The notes under the pieces were generated by a model that saw only the letters and a list, made by a program, of their open reading frames with translations, did not search any database and had not been told where the DNA came from. From assembly GCA_964556665.1 (NCBI GenBank), contig CAZKXU010000016.1:1-44721 (forward strand): a DNA stretch of 44,721 bases, given 5' to 3'. The stretch comes from CAZKXU01 sp964556665. Lineage in GTDB: Bacteria > Bdellovibrionota_C > UBA2361 > CAZKXU01. The position numbers and the translations under genes were made by a program. Shown here in pieces: positions 31,696 to 40,201 of the stretch (within the stretch, counting starts at the first letter, position 1; every line of letters begins with the position of its first letter).

Positions 31696-34143
31696 ATGGA
31701 AGTTGCAACAAAACAGATAGTTGAATATCCGGATAGAAAAGATGCAGGCTGCCTGCATTGTGGAAATTTTTTAAATGCAGATCAGTCACAGTTCTGCTGT
31801 CAGGGTTGCGCCGTTGTATATCACTCCATATTACGACTGGGATTAACTGAATTTTACAGCTATCGAGACGGCAAGCCCGCACCGGTGCAATTCATTCCCG
31901 GCAACGACACCTACACCTGGCTTGATCAACCTTTAGCCTTTAGGGAGCATACAAAAATATTAGAAGACGGTCGTGTGGTTGCCGAGTTTCTGCTGCAAGG
32001 CATACATTGCACAGGCTGCGTCTGGCTAATCGAGGGACTTCCTAAACTAATGCCTGGCTTAAAATCGGCGCGGGTTAATTTTACAACTGGAAAACTTACC
32101 CTTGAGATCGATCCGGATAAAATCCGTCTTTCACAGATCGCTGCTCTGCTCGACTCCTTAGGATATCGCATCCTTCCATTACATTCTGAGAGAGAGGAGT
32201 CGCTGGCACCCAATCGTACATTCTTACTTCAGCTAGGGGTAGCTGCTTTCTGCTCTATGAACGTGATGGTGCTCTCCGTTTCTCTCTACCAAGGCATAAT
32301 TAGCGGAATCGAATCTAAGTACGCCGAACTTTTTCGCTGGCTTTCTCTCTTACTTACAATCCCTACGGTTACATATTGCGCTCTCCCTTTTTATAAAGCT
32401 GCTTGGCTTGGAATTAGATTTAGAAAGATGCAGATCGAACTTCCACTTTCACTCGCGATTATCGCGGGGTTTATGATTAGCGCCTATAACACCGTAAACG
32501 GGAGAGAGTCTGTATATTTCGACTCGGTAGCACTGGTTGTCTTCCTGCTTTTAAGCGGCCGTATTATACAGGCACGTGCACTCCGTAAAGCAAGGGCAGC
32601 AGCAAGACTAAGTTGGAGCATCCTTCCATCATCCGCCAATTTGATTGAAGGTGAGGCGATTAAAGATGTCCCCATTGAAGCCTTAAAATGTAATGATAAG
32701 ATTATAGTCTACGCCGGGGAGCGCATTCCGGCGGACGGCATAATAGCATGTGGTACTTCATCGATAGATTGCTCTGTTTTAAGTGGAGAGTCAGAGGCCA
32801 TCCCTGCAATGCCTGATCAAACCGTTTATGCCGGGACATTAAACATTGAAGCGCCTCTTACGATTCAGATCTCATCCCTTGGAGTAGAAACCAGAATAGG
32901 ACGACTACTTAATAGTTTAGATGAATACGGCGCTAAGCGGGGGCAGATCTCACAGCTTATAGATCGAGCTAGTAGCTATTTTGTCTGGGCTGTCCTAGCA
33001 CTTGCAACCGTCACACTTTCAATCTGGTGGCAGTACTCCCCTGCTCTGGCGATCGATCATACACTTGCGCTCCTCATCGTATCCTGCCCATGTGCGCTTG
33101 GCCTTGCTGTTCCGCTTGCTTTGGGAGTAGCAATCTCAAAAGCCTCACAGACAGGGATACTTATTAAAGGCATAGAGGCGATTGAACGGATAAGTTTAGT
33201 AACGAAGCTCTGTATAGATAAGACCGGGACGTTAACCGAGCCGCTGCCTAGACTCGCGGAGAAGAGAATCCTCATTAACAAAGATAAGGATGAAGAGGAT
33301 CTGGTTATGGGTATCATCCTCTCTCTTTGTGAAACTACTAGAACCCATCCGATATCTCAGACACTTAGAACATACCTACTTGCACTTGGCACAGAGAAGA
33401 GCTCCTTAAGCCAATCTACAGCAGTTGTAGGAAGAGGTGTTGAGGGTACAACAATCGATCATAAAGCAGTGAGGCTTGGCTCTATTAACTGGCTCACTAG
33501 CATTAATCCCCTGCCCGCGACTGCAAAATCACAAATCAATGCTTGGACAACGCAGGGCCAAACCGTAATCGGACTTACTATAGATGGTGAGCTAGCTGTA
33601 ATCATGGCATTTGAGAATCGCCTAAAGGAGCGCGCCAAGGAGGAGGTAATGATTCTCAAAGATCTTGGACTTGATCTGGTAATCCTATCCGGTGATAGCT
33701 CCGCTGTGGTAAAAAATACAGCGAATGCTTTGGATATCACTGAAGCATACGGCGAACTCTCACCGCAGGAGAAGGCTCAGTATGTTTTACAAATGCCTGG
33801 CGTCAAAGGAATGGTTGGTGATGGGGTAAATGATTGCCTTGCCTTTAAAGTTTCAGATATTGCTATTAGCCTACGTGGTGGCATTGAATCAAACCTCGAG
33901 ATCTCAGATATATATATTGCGAAACCTGAACTCCATCATGTCGTTAAACTCTTTAAAGGTGCTAGAAAAGTAATGCGCACCATCAGAAAAACCTTGGCTC
34001 TCTCAGTTACATATAATATTGTTGGTGCTTTAGCGGCAATGTTAGGATGGATTAATCCAGTGGTCGCCGCATTTTTAATGCCGATAAGCTCACTTACAGT
34101 AGTCAGTATCGCATTATTCTCAGAGAGTTTTACTGCTGATTAA
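31696..34143 (+). CDS. ccoI: Copper-transporting P-type ATPase CcoI (FixI-like)
   Basis: Pumps copper across the inner membrane for cbb3 oxidase assembly. It is about 815 aa from ATG 31696, the only in-frame ATG near the N-terminus; a TTG at 31636 was rejected. An N-terminal cysteine-rich metal-binding domain (CLHCGN, CCQGC) is followed by an HMA-like domain with GIHCTGC. Membrane helices start near 173. The phosphatase loop is SGES, the transport site is SCPCALG, the phosphorylation site is DKTGTLT, and the nucleotide domain has THPISQTL and GDGVND. It starts within 35 bp of the divergent SafE-like gene. ccoS follows. Confidence 0.95.
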   Translation: MEVATKQIVEYPDRKDAGCLHCGNFLNADQSQFCCQGCAVVYHSILRLGLTEFYSYRDGKPAPVQFIPGNDTYTWLDQPLAFREHTKILEDGRVVAEFLLQGIHCTGCVWLIEGLPKLMPGLKSARVNFTTGKLTLEIDPDKIRLSQIAALLDSLGYRILPLHSEREESLAPNRTFLLQLGVAAFCSMNVMVLSVSLYQGIISGIESKYAELFRWLSLLLTIPTVTYCALPFYKAAWLGIRFRKMQIELPLSLAIIAGFMISAYNTVNGRESVYFDSVALVVFLLLSGRIIQARALRKARAAARLSWSILPSSANLIEGEAIKDVPIEALKCNDKIIVYAGERIPADGIIACGTSSIDCSVLSGESEAIPAMPDQTVYAGTLNIEAPLTIQISSLGVETRIGRLLNSLDEYGAKRGQISQLIDRASSYFVWAVLALATVTLSIWWQYSPALAIDHTLALLIVSCPCALGLAVPLALGVAISKASQTGILIKGIEAIERISLVTKLCIDKTGTLTEPLPRLAEKRILINKDKDEEDLVMGIILSLCETTRTHPISQTLRTYLLALGTEKSSLSQSTAVVGRGVEGTTIDHKAVRLGSINWLTSINPLPATAKSQINAWTTQGQTVIGLTIDGELAVIMAFENRLKERAKEEVMILKDLGLDLVILSGDSSAVVKNTANALDITEAYGELSPQEKAQYVLQMPGVKGMVGDGVNDCLAFKVSDIAISLRGGIESNLEISDIYIAKPELHHVVKLFKGARKVMRTIRKTLALSVTYNIVGALAAMLGWINPVVAAFLMPISSLTVVSIALFSESFTAD

Positions 34144-34154
34144 AAGGAGCCCTC

Positions 34155-34307
34155 ATGGAGGCCGTCTATTTTTTACTACCACTTTCAATTATTCTGGCCC
34201 TGGCTGGACTTGCAGCTTATCTATGGGCTCTTAAAGATGGGCAGTTTGAGGATCTAGATACCCCAGCTAAGAGAATACTATTTGATAAAGAGAGTGAGAA
34301 AGACTGA
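34155..34307 (+). CDS. ccoS: cbb3 oxidase maturation protein CcoS
   Basis: A 50-aa protein starting MEAVYFLLPLSIILALAGL. One transmembrane helix (about 3-25) is followed by the diagnostic WALKDGQFEDLDTPAKRILF block. It helps insert redox cofactors into cbb3 oxidase. AAGGAG precedes its ATG, and it starts 11 bp after ccoI, so they form an operon. Confidence 0.93.
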   Translation: MEAVYFLLPLSIILALAGLAAYLWALKDGQFEDLDTPAKRILFDKESEKD

Positions 34308-34391
34308 GTTTTTATCAACGCCAAAACCATGTTACTTCATTATTAATCCTCCCATAACTATATAAATCGGTTTTTTGTAAGGATTTTTAGT

Positions 34392-35551
34392 ATGCAGATT
34401 TATTCTTGCGGTAAAGTACAATTCGCTGCGTTCATTTTTTTATCTCAGTTGAAAACAACGAAACACTTATTAGCTCCTACAGCGCGGAGATCAAGAGTCA
34501 GACAAAGAAGGCAAAGCTACCAAAGAATGCGCCTGCCTCAGTGTTAAATCAGTTCGCCTCAGCAAAAAAATCCTTTACAGCGGCACTTAATCTCTGGAAA
34601 TACTCCCTCTCACTTCTTACAGTAACTGAGATCTCGATACAGAATGCATGTAATTACAGTATCCCAGAGCTACAGCCAACTCCCGGCTCCAGTATTGGCA
34701 TACCAGGTTCAGAGACAGGACCAAACCCTACTCCTACCCAGGCTTCATTTCCGACTGCCACTCCTACCAAAGTTCCTGACTACTTTATTGCGAGTCTCTA
34801 CCCAGGTTTTTCCATCTCGATACCTGAAGGGTGTAGCGCCTATCATAGTCTCAAACAGGCTCAAAGTGAGGGATATCAGATCGACTTAGTAGGAAGAACA
34901 ACTTCGCAGTATATCTTTAGAATTCTCTATAACAGTAAGTTTATAGAGGATGCAAATTTCAACAGCACGGACGATCCACAAACAATAATTCTTAATCTTG
35001 TTTCCAATGCACGGACAGCAAAGGTAGAGGTGCTAGATAATGGAACGATTCTAGGTTCTATTGTTCCAAATATCGATATGCGCATCGGCGGCGAACTGAG
35101 TTTGAGCCATGGCGGCTACCTAAGAATTACTGAGGATAACCAGGAATGGGTGTTGTACGCCGGCGGATATATTATTAATCCGGATAAAAGTCTAACACTC
35201 CAGGCTTTTGACGGAACTGGAGGTGTTAATTTTGCAGCAGGCACTGCAACATATGACTTTCTCAAGATCTTTGTGGATGCCAACTATCGCATCGTAATAG
35301 ATGCTGTGAGAAGTGATGGCGGCTACGATCTACTTGCCAGCTCAGATAACGATTCCTATCTTTATTATATAAGCGTCAATCCTGATCAGAGCAAAACACC
35401 TAGCTACTCTTCCTTTTCGCCAAGTTACTATCTTTATCAACAGCTTTACTTTATTACGATGTCCAATCTTCTTTTAATGCAGCATCAGACTGCTATGACT
35501 ATCATCGGAAATATCGGTGATAATCCTGTTGAATGGGAGTGGGAGTACTAA
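34392..35551 (+). pseudogene. Secreted protein of unknown function, split by a -1 frameshift at T TTT TTA
   Basis: I do not recognise it. ATG 34392 has AAGGA 8 nt upstream and opens MQIYSCGKVQFAAFIFL, a short signal-peptide-like segment, but this frame stops at 34547 (51 aa). The -1 frame is open from 34415 to 35551 with no good start (first GTG 34541, no ribosome site). Moving from the ATG frame to the long frame needs one extra T in the T7 run (34435-34441), or a -1 slip at the in-frame heptamer T TTT TTA (34436-34442). The joined product is 386 aa: signal-like start, helical part, Pro/Thr-rich linker (PTPTQASFPTATPTKVP), then a beta-rich domain. It could be a live programmed or phase-variable gene, a decayed gene or a sequencing error. 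Confidence 0.6.
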
Positions 35552-35614
35552 GCGCTCTTCATAATACTTTTATCAGTAATACTGCGTTTGAAAGGCTACA
35601 ATAATAGATAGCTA

Positions 35615-35651
35615 TAATTACCCTATATTCGTGGGTATTAACGGGCTTTTT
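35615..35651 (+). terminator. Possible terminator after the frameshifted gene
   Basis: TAATTACCC (35615-35623) pairs with GGGTATTA (35633-35640) with one bulge and is followed by ACGGGC and five Ts (35647-35651). The stem is short and A/T-rich, and the U-run is a few nt away. Confidence 0.4.
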
Positions 35652-35733
35652 GTTAAAAATGTAAGATCCGAGAGAAATTAATTATTTACATGCTAACTCT
35701 ACTTTTGAGGTTATTCTTACGAGGGAGGCTGGT

Positions 35734-36633
35734 ATGAGTAACGTAGAACTCCCAAACTTAGGGGATACTCTACTTGACTTAGGGCATCTCACTTTCAAGG
35801 TTGGCAGATTTATTCATCCTAATGAAAAATATCCGCAGGATGCCAAGCGAATATTGGCGCAGGCCCCGCAGGGTGCCTACATCGCTGTTGGCACCGAGCG
35901 TGGTTTCATCGGAGCTTCGTTAACTCCGAGAGCCACCCATCTTATTCTTTGTGACCGAGATCCTTGGGTTGGTCTGTTTAATCGGATCAACGTTGAGCTC
36001 TTGGCCATGGCAGAAAATCGTTCTGATTACCGCTTTCTTAGACTACATGCAGATTATAGGTCTTGGCGCCGGCGTAGCCTACTCACGGGTCATACAGATC
36101 TATTAATCGATCGAGAAGAGGTATTTGATTGGTGGCAAGCATTGGTTAGAAATAACAGTAAGTTTGATGATTTTCATCGTTGTAGTTGGGGATTTTGGAG
36201 AGCTCCGTTTAAGAAGGCTAACTACCTTTTTAACGAAATGCAATTCATGCGACTTAGCAACATGGCCAAGACTCAACGTATCAAAGTCATGGTTGAGGAC
36301 CTGAGCGAGGATTCCTGTATGACGCGCATAGACCAGCTATTACAGATTCTTGCCGTACCTAGCGCGGTCCTAGATCTAAGCAATGCTTGGCAGTATGTGA
36401 AACGTGACCGCCTAACCGCTGTTATGCAGGCAATAAGTAGAAGCGGGAATGACGATACATTGCTCATGATTACCCAGCGTTGCAAAGGAGTATGGCGATA
36501 TTTTGGCATAACCAAGCGCAATTTTACTGGATCGCATGAGAATGAGATTCTATTACCTCCACTACTAGAAAAACGGAGAAAGAGTATACAACCAAAACAT
36601 GCAATTTTCGCTACCCCTAGTTTTCCTAAATAG
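35734..36633 (+). CDS. Possible SAM-binding-fold protein of unknown function
   Basis: A 299-aa soluble protein with GGGAGG 6 nt before the start. It shows YIAVGTERGFIGAS (about 49-62) and THLILCDRDP (about 68-77), which look like the glycine loop and acidic strand of a Rossmann-type SAM-binding site, followed by FNRINVELLAMAENRSDYRF. DLSNAW (about 213-218) is a second conserved-looking motif. I have a weak memory of similar proteins in Leptospira and deltaproteobacteria (LIC_10091-like), not verified. Substrate and role unknown. It stands alone between a possible terminator and a long gap. Confidence 0.65.
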   Translation: MSNVELPNLGDTLLDLGHLTFKVGRFIHPNEKYPQDAKRILAQAPQGAYIAVGTERGFIGASLTPRATHLILCDRDPWVGLFNRINVELLAMAENRSDYRFLRLHADYRSWRRRSLLTGHTDLLIDREEVFDWWQALVRNNSKFDDFHRCSWGFWRAPFKKANYLFNEMQFMRLSNMAKTQRIKVMVEDLSEDSCMTRIDQLLQILAVPSAVLDLSNAWQYVKRDRLTAVMQAISRSGNDDTLLMITQRCKGVWRYFGITKRNFTGSHENEILLPPLLEKRRKSIQPKHAIFATPSFPK

Positions 36634-37038
36634 TCTTCTCTTCCACACCCGTATGGTGTTCTATATTAGTTTCGTTGATGAGGGTCTACATCCGCATATG
36701 TATTTAACTGTAGGCTGCATATGGTTACAATACGCATCTTAATAGCCTCCCTCAGGAATGAAATCTACGAATCGCTTATACACATCCAGCCTCTATATAT
36801 TAGCTGTTTTAATGGTCAAAACAGTAGCGCATTTTCTCCACCATTTCTTCTAGTTTATAATCAAAACATCTAAGTAATATCATGAATTCTACCTAATAAT
36901 ATTTAGTATTTCTTTCAGTATTAATTTATTATAGCTATTAAGTATAAATACCGATGTTAAATATCTCGATAGCTTTTTAAGGTATCTATTGCTGAGCTAA
37001 GATGCCACATAGTAGTTTATTTTAAGGGGACTTTTTTT
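36634..37038. other. A/T-rich gap before the hydrolase gene
   Basis: 405 bp with no gene. The part from 36840 to 36960 is very A/T-rich. A perfect 7-bp inverted repeat CTGTTTT-7nt-AAAACAG (36804-36810 with 36818-36824) could be an operator or a weak terminator. AAGGGG (37024-37029) is the ribosome site of the next gene, with a T7 run between it and the ATG. No convincing -10/-35 pair is seen. Confidence 0.5.
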
Positions 37039-38502
37039 ATGAATAGTAATTATATTAACAGAATTACAAAGGGGGCACTGCTTCTGGCAGGGCTCACTCT
37101 TATGCCGATTACGGCGATCGCGCAAACTTTACCAGGGGGAGGAGGCGCTCCTCAAACAGGAACACCTACACCTACACCAACCTATATACCAGTTGCGATT
37201 AGCACAAATATTACTAAGGTGGGTGCTGCTACCACGTTTAAGGTGCAAAAAGAAAGTACTCTGAACAGCGGGGTCACTGATGTGACTTTAAAAATCAATG
37301 AGTACGATCTTCTTGATTTCCCATGTGGTAAAGGAGCTGGTTATCAAAAGGGCTATACAGTTTATTTAAATAGTATTAGTAACCCTGGATCCACGCCACG
37401 TAAATTATTGGTTACCTCTTCAGGTGTTAGTGCTGGATATTACGATGTTAATGGTGCATATCTAGGTGATGAGGATCGAAACCAGACAGATCTCACCGGC
37501 GATCACCCATGGATACTTGGAGCTGACAATACGACGGACGGTATGAGCCCTACCGGTAAAGGTACAGGCGTTATCGGAGCTATAGAGGGCCGCTATGAAG
37601 TTGGTCTAAAGCAAGTTAACATGGAATGGATCGGAGGGAATAACCCTTTTAAATCATGGATTGATGCAGGCAACGTGGTAGCATATATCACTCAGTGCTC
37701 ACATTCATCAGGAAGTGGTGATGGTCAAACAGATACCAACAACCCAAATCTCTTAAATGGAGCAACTAGAAAGGTACATGACCGCAGTGTCGGCATCTCT
37801 TTTATAAATTATCTTAAGAAGGTGGCGGTCAACAACACCTACAGCCCATACTACAATATATCAAAAATTGCGCTAATTGGTGGAAGCTCTGCCGGTAGCA
37901 CAATGAACGCCATTGCAAACACCTTCTTATATCAATTAGGCGTTAAGCTTAATGCGGTTGTAGCTGATTCATCGGTTAGAAACGAAAGAATGATGGAGAT
38001 GTGGGATGACACTTATACGGATGTAAACGGCAACGAAATTCGATATTTTCAGAAAGATCCTGGCTTTTCGATAGCTGATCAGAATAAGCGACGTGGTTCC
38101 ATGTTTCAAAATAGTGTGTTCCACCTAGATGCGCAGGCCAAAAAAATTGATAGTAACAATCAGTACGTATTTCCACCATTATTGGTAGTTGTTGCTGATG
38201 GGGACTATACCTGTGCCGGCGAAAACACACCATTAAATCCAAGGGCGGCAACTGCAGGATATAGCTCGACTGCATCACCTCGCGAAACAAATTGTCACTA
38301 TATATATGACTCACATGATACCAATCTCTGGAGTAATACGAGCACGAGTCAGAGGCAACTATATATACTTAAGGATAAAGACACCCATCAGACTCTTGGT
38401 ATAGCCGGTGACGCAGCTGCTTACGGCGTCGATCATCAGCAAAAAATAATTGACTTCCTAGCTGAGTTCACAGGCTTAGACGATCCAACACCTACCTGGT
38501 AA
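37039..38502 (+). CDS. Secreted alpha/beta hydrolase-like protein (pectinacetylesterase-like)
   Basis: A 487-aa protein with a signal peptide (1 to about 29, cleavage near AIAQ), a Gly then Pro/Thr linker (APQTGTPTPTPTYIPV) and a catalytic-looking domain. GGSSAGS (281-287) is a nucleophile elbow with S284 as the likely nucleophile; D387/D389 in VVADGDYTC and H466 in GVDHQ could complete a triad. Several Cys pairs (C96, C220, C392, C419) suggest disulfides. The layout recalls pectinacetylesterases, which remove acetyl groups from plant pectin, but the substrate here is not shown. A clean terminator follows at 38527. Confidence 0.7.
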   Translation: MNSNYINRITKGALLLAGLTLMPITAIAQTLPGGGGAPQTGTPTPTPTYIPVAISTNITKVGAATTFKVQKESTLNSGVTDVTLKINEYDLLDFPCGKGAGYQKGYTVYLNSISNPGSTPRKLLVTSSGVSAGYYDVNGAYLGDEDRNQTDLTGDHPWILGADNTTDGMSPTGKGTGVIGAIEGRYEVGLKQVNMEWIGGNNPFKSWIDAGNVVAYITQCSHSSGSGDGQTDTNNPNLLNGATRKVHDRSVGISFINYLKKVAVNNTYSPYYNISKIALIGGSSAGSTMNAIANTFLYQLGVKLNAVVADSSVRNERMMEMWDDTYTDVNGNEIRYFQKDPGFSIADQNKRRGSMFQNSVFHLDAQAKKIDSNNQYVFPPLLVVVADGDYTCAGENTPLNPRAATAGYSSTASPRETNCHYIYDSHDTNLWSNTSTSQRQLYILKDKDTHQTLGIAGDAAAYGVDHQQKIIDFLAEFTGLDDPTPTW

Positions 38503-38526
38503 TATTTAGAGTATAATTAAGTTAGC

Positions 38527-38560
38527 AATTGGGGCACTGCTGTGCCCCAATTTTATTTAT
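38527..38560 (+). terminator. Rho-independent terminator after the hydrolase gene
   Basis: A perfect 11-bp stem AATTGGGGCAC/GTGCCCCAATT (38527-38537 with 38542-38552), loop TGCT, followed by T-rich TTATTTAT. This is the clearest terminator in the window. Confidence 0.9.
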
Positions 38561-38740
38561 CTCCCTATCCTGTCAGTCTCCCTACCTCAAAGCCCACACC
38601 GTGGCAGCTCTACTGCTTGAAATTTTGTTAAACATCTGCAATACTACTGATTGTAATGCCAACTAAAAATCAGTATGCCGCAAGTGCCTTGGCATATTTC
38701 ATGCATTTTTAAGTTTTTAATCAGTTCATAGGAGTTAATA

Positions 38741-40180
38741 ATGAAATTCTTCCCGGCCCTATTGGTAACATGTCTGCTTTTTACAAATTTTGCGTATGCC
38801 GATGGTACTGATATTTATTACGCCCAAACGGATATTTTCACCAGATCACCCCTCTCGCCTGCAAAAGTAGCGGTTGCGCCTGTTCCAATATCGAGTGGAG
38901 AATTCAATGTTGTTTACGTTGACGAGCTTATAGATTACGTGACCGGCGTGCAGAGCTGGCGTTTTTTGTTTGTTGATGAGAGTAATCAGGTAATGACGAC
39001 CACCACAATGACTGACAATAGCGGCGGTGGACAGGAGGAGCATTTCATGGAGGCTAGCCCGTTAGGTTTAAATGCGGTATGGACTAGCTGGCCCTCAGAG
39101 CTACTCTTCACTGCGGACTCTGGATTAACCTGGAATACACTAACTCTCCCCACCTCCTCAACTCATAAGATAGTCGTACCGTTTAATGCTGCACGCAATA
39201 ATCCTGCTAAATTTGATCAGCTCGGTTATCTTAATGTATTTTATCATACCGATAAGGGTGGGACGAGTTCAACAAGCAGATATCAGAGTAATCTAGCAGT
39301 CTTTGATCGCTCCGGCACCTTGATTAACCATGTTGTATTGGCCACCCAAAATTCAGGAACGGCACTGTTTGTAGAGGTGACTCAGACCTTAGACAAAGTG
39401 GTAGCGATTGTAAGTCCCGGAGTAAGCTGGACAAGTTCAACTGGTGTGGTTACAAGGGATATCCCTACCGCATTTGTTTGGGATCCGGTTACACAAACAA
39501 TCGTCGAGCAGAGCTCAATCGGGACATTTCCAACCGATCCAGATGCTGCAATCATTAACCCGCTGATGCATTTTGGCGAACAATACTTGTCGAACATCAT
39601 CACCTCTGATGGTCAGGCACTTTATAGCTTGACTAGGTCAAGTGACCATACAGATGCCTTTGGGACAAAATCGGATAGTGATCTTATTCGTTTTGACTAC
39701 AACAGCACTACTGGATTCTTCCCTGATCATGGAAGCGCTGGCGGTAACAGTGCGCTATGCGACTTAAAACAGATGCCATCTTTTAAGCTGCATAATATTA
39801 TGGATCGCACAATTAGCGGAAACTGGGAGGGAGTTGTTTTTCATATGGCTGCCAAGAGATTCTCTGCCGGACAGACACCAGACTTAACTGTTGACTTAGC
39901 ATATCTTACTCCTGATGATTTCGAAAATGGATTTGCTGAGTTTAAACGTGTCCGCATTACAGATCCTAATGCTGGCGGCACAAACATATTAGTCGAGAAT
40001 GTAATTAATGATTACGACTGCTCGATTCCGCACCGTGGTATTCTCGGATGTAGTGTTTCCTACGACAACTTCTTCGGTTCATTTAGCGGTGTAGAGGGCT
40101 GGGTTGTGGGTTCATACCAGCAAAGTATTATTACACGAAAAGGGGCACTAGCAGCCCTCTTCGGAATTGATATATTTTAA
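38741..40180 (+). CDS. Secreted protein of unknown function, possibly beta-propeller
   Basis: A 479-aa protein with a signal peptide (MKFFPALLVTCLLFTNFAYA, cleavage near residue 20) and GGAG 6 nt before the ATG. The mature part is rich in Ser, Thr, Asp, Val and aromatic residues in repeating strand-like patterns (AVWTSWPSELLFTADSGLTW, and FVWDPVTQTIVEQSSIGTFP near 245-264). This resembles propeller-type or BNR-like repeats, but no named family is clear. It ends 21 bp from the convergent FG-GAP gene. Confidence 0.65.
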   Translation: MKFFPALLVTCLLFTNFAYADGTDIYYAQTDIFTRSPLSPAKVAVAPVPISSGEFNVVYVDELIDYVTGVQSWRFLFVDESNQVMTTTTMTDNSGGGQEEHFMEASPLGLNAVWTSWPSELLFTADSGLTWNTLTLPTSSTHKIVVPFNAARNNPAKFDQLGYLNVFYHTDKGGTSSTSRYQSNLAVFDRSGTLINHVVLATQNSGTALFVEVTQTLDKVVAIVSPGVSWTSSTGVVTRDIPTAFVWDPVTQTIVEQSSIGTFPTDPDAAIINPLMHFGEQYLSNIITSDGQALYSLTRSSDHTDAFGTKSDSDLIRFDYNSTTGFFPDHGSAGGNSALCDLKQMPSFKLHNIMDRTISGNWEGVVFHMAAKRFSAGQTPDLTVDLAYLTPDDFENGFAEFKRVRITDPNAGGTNILVENVINDYDCSIPHRGILGCSVSYDNFFGSFSGVEGWVVGSYQQSIITRKGALAALFGIDIF

Positions 40181-40201
40181 TTTTGACTGAGGTTATAACT
40201 T

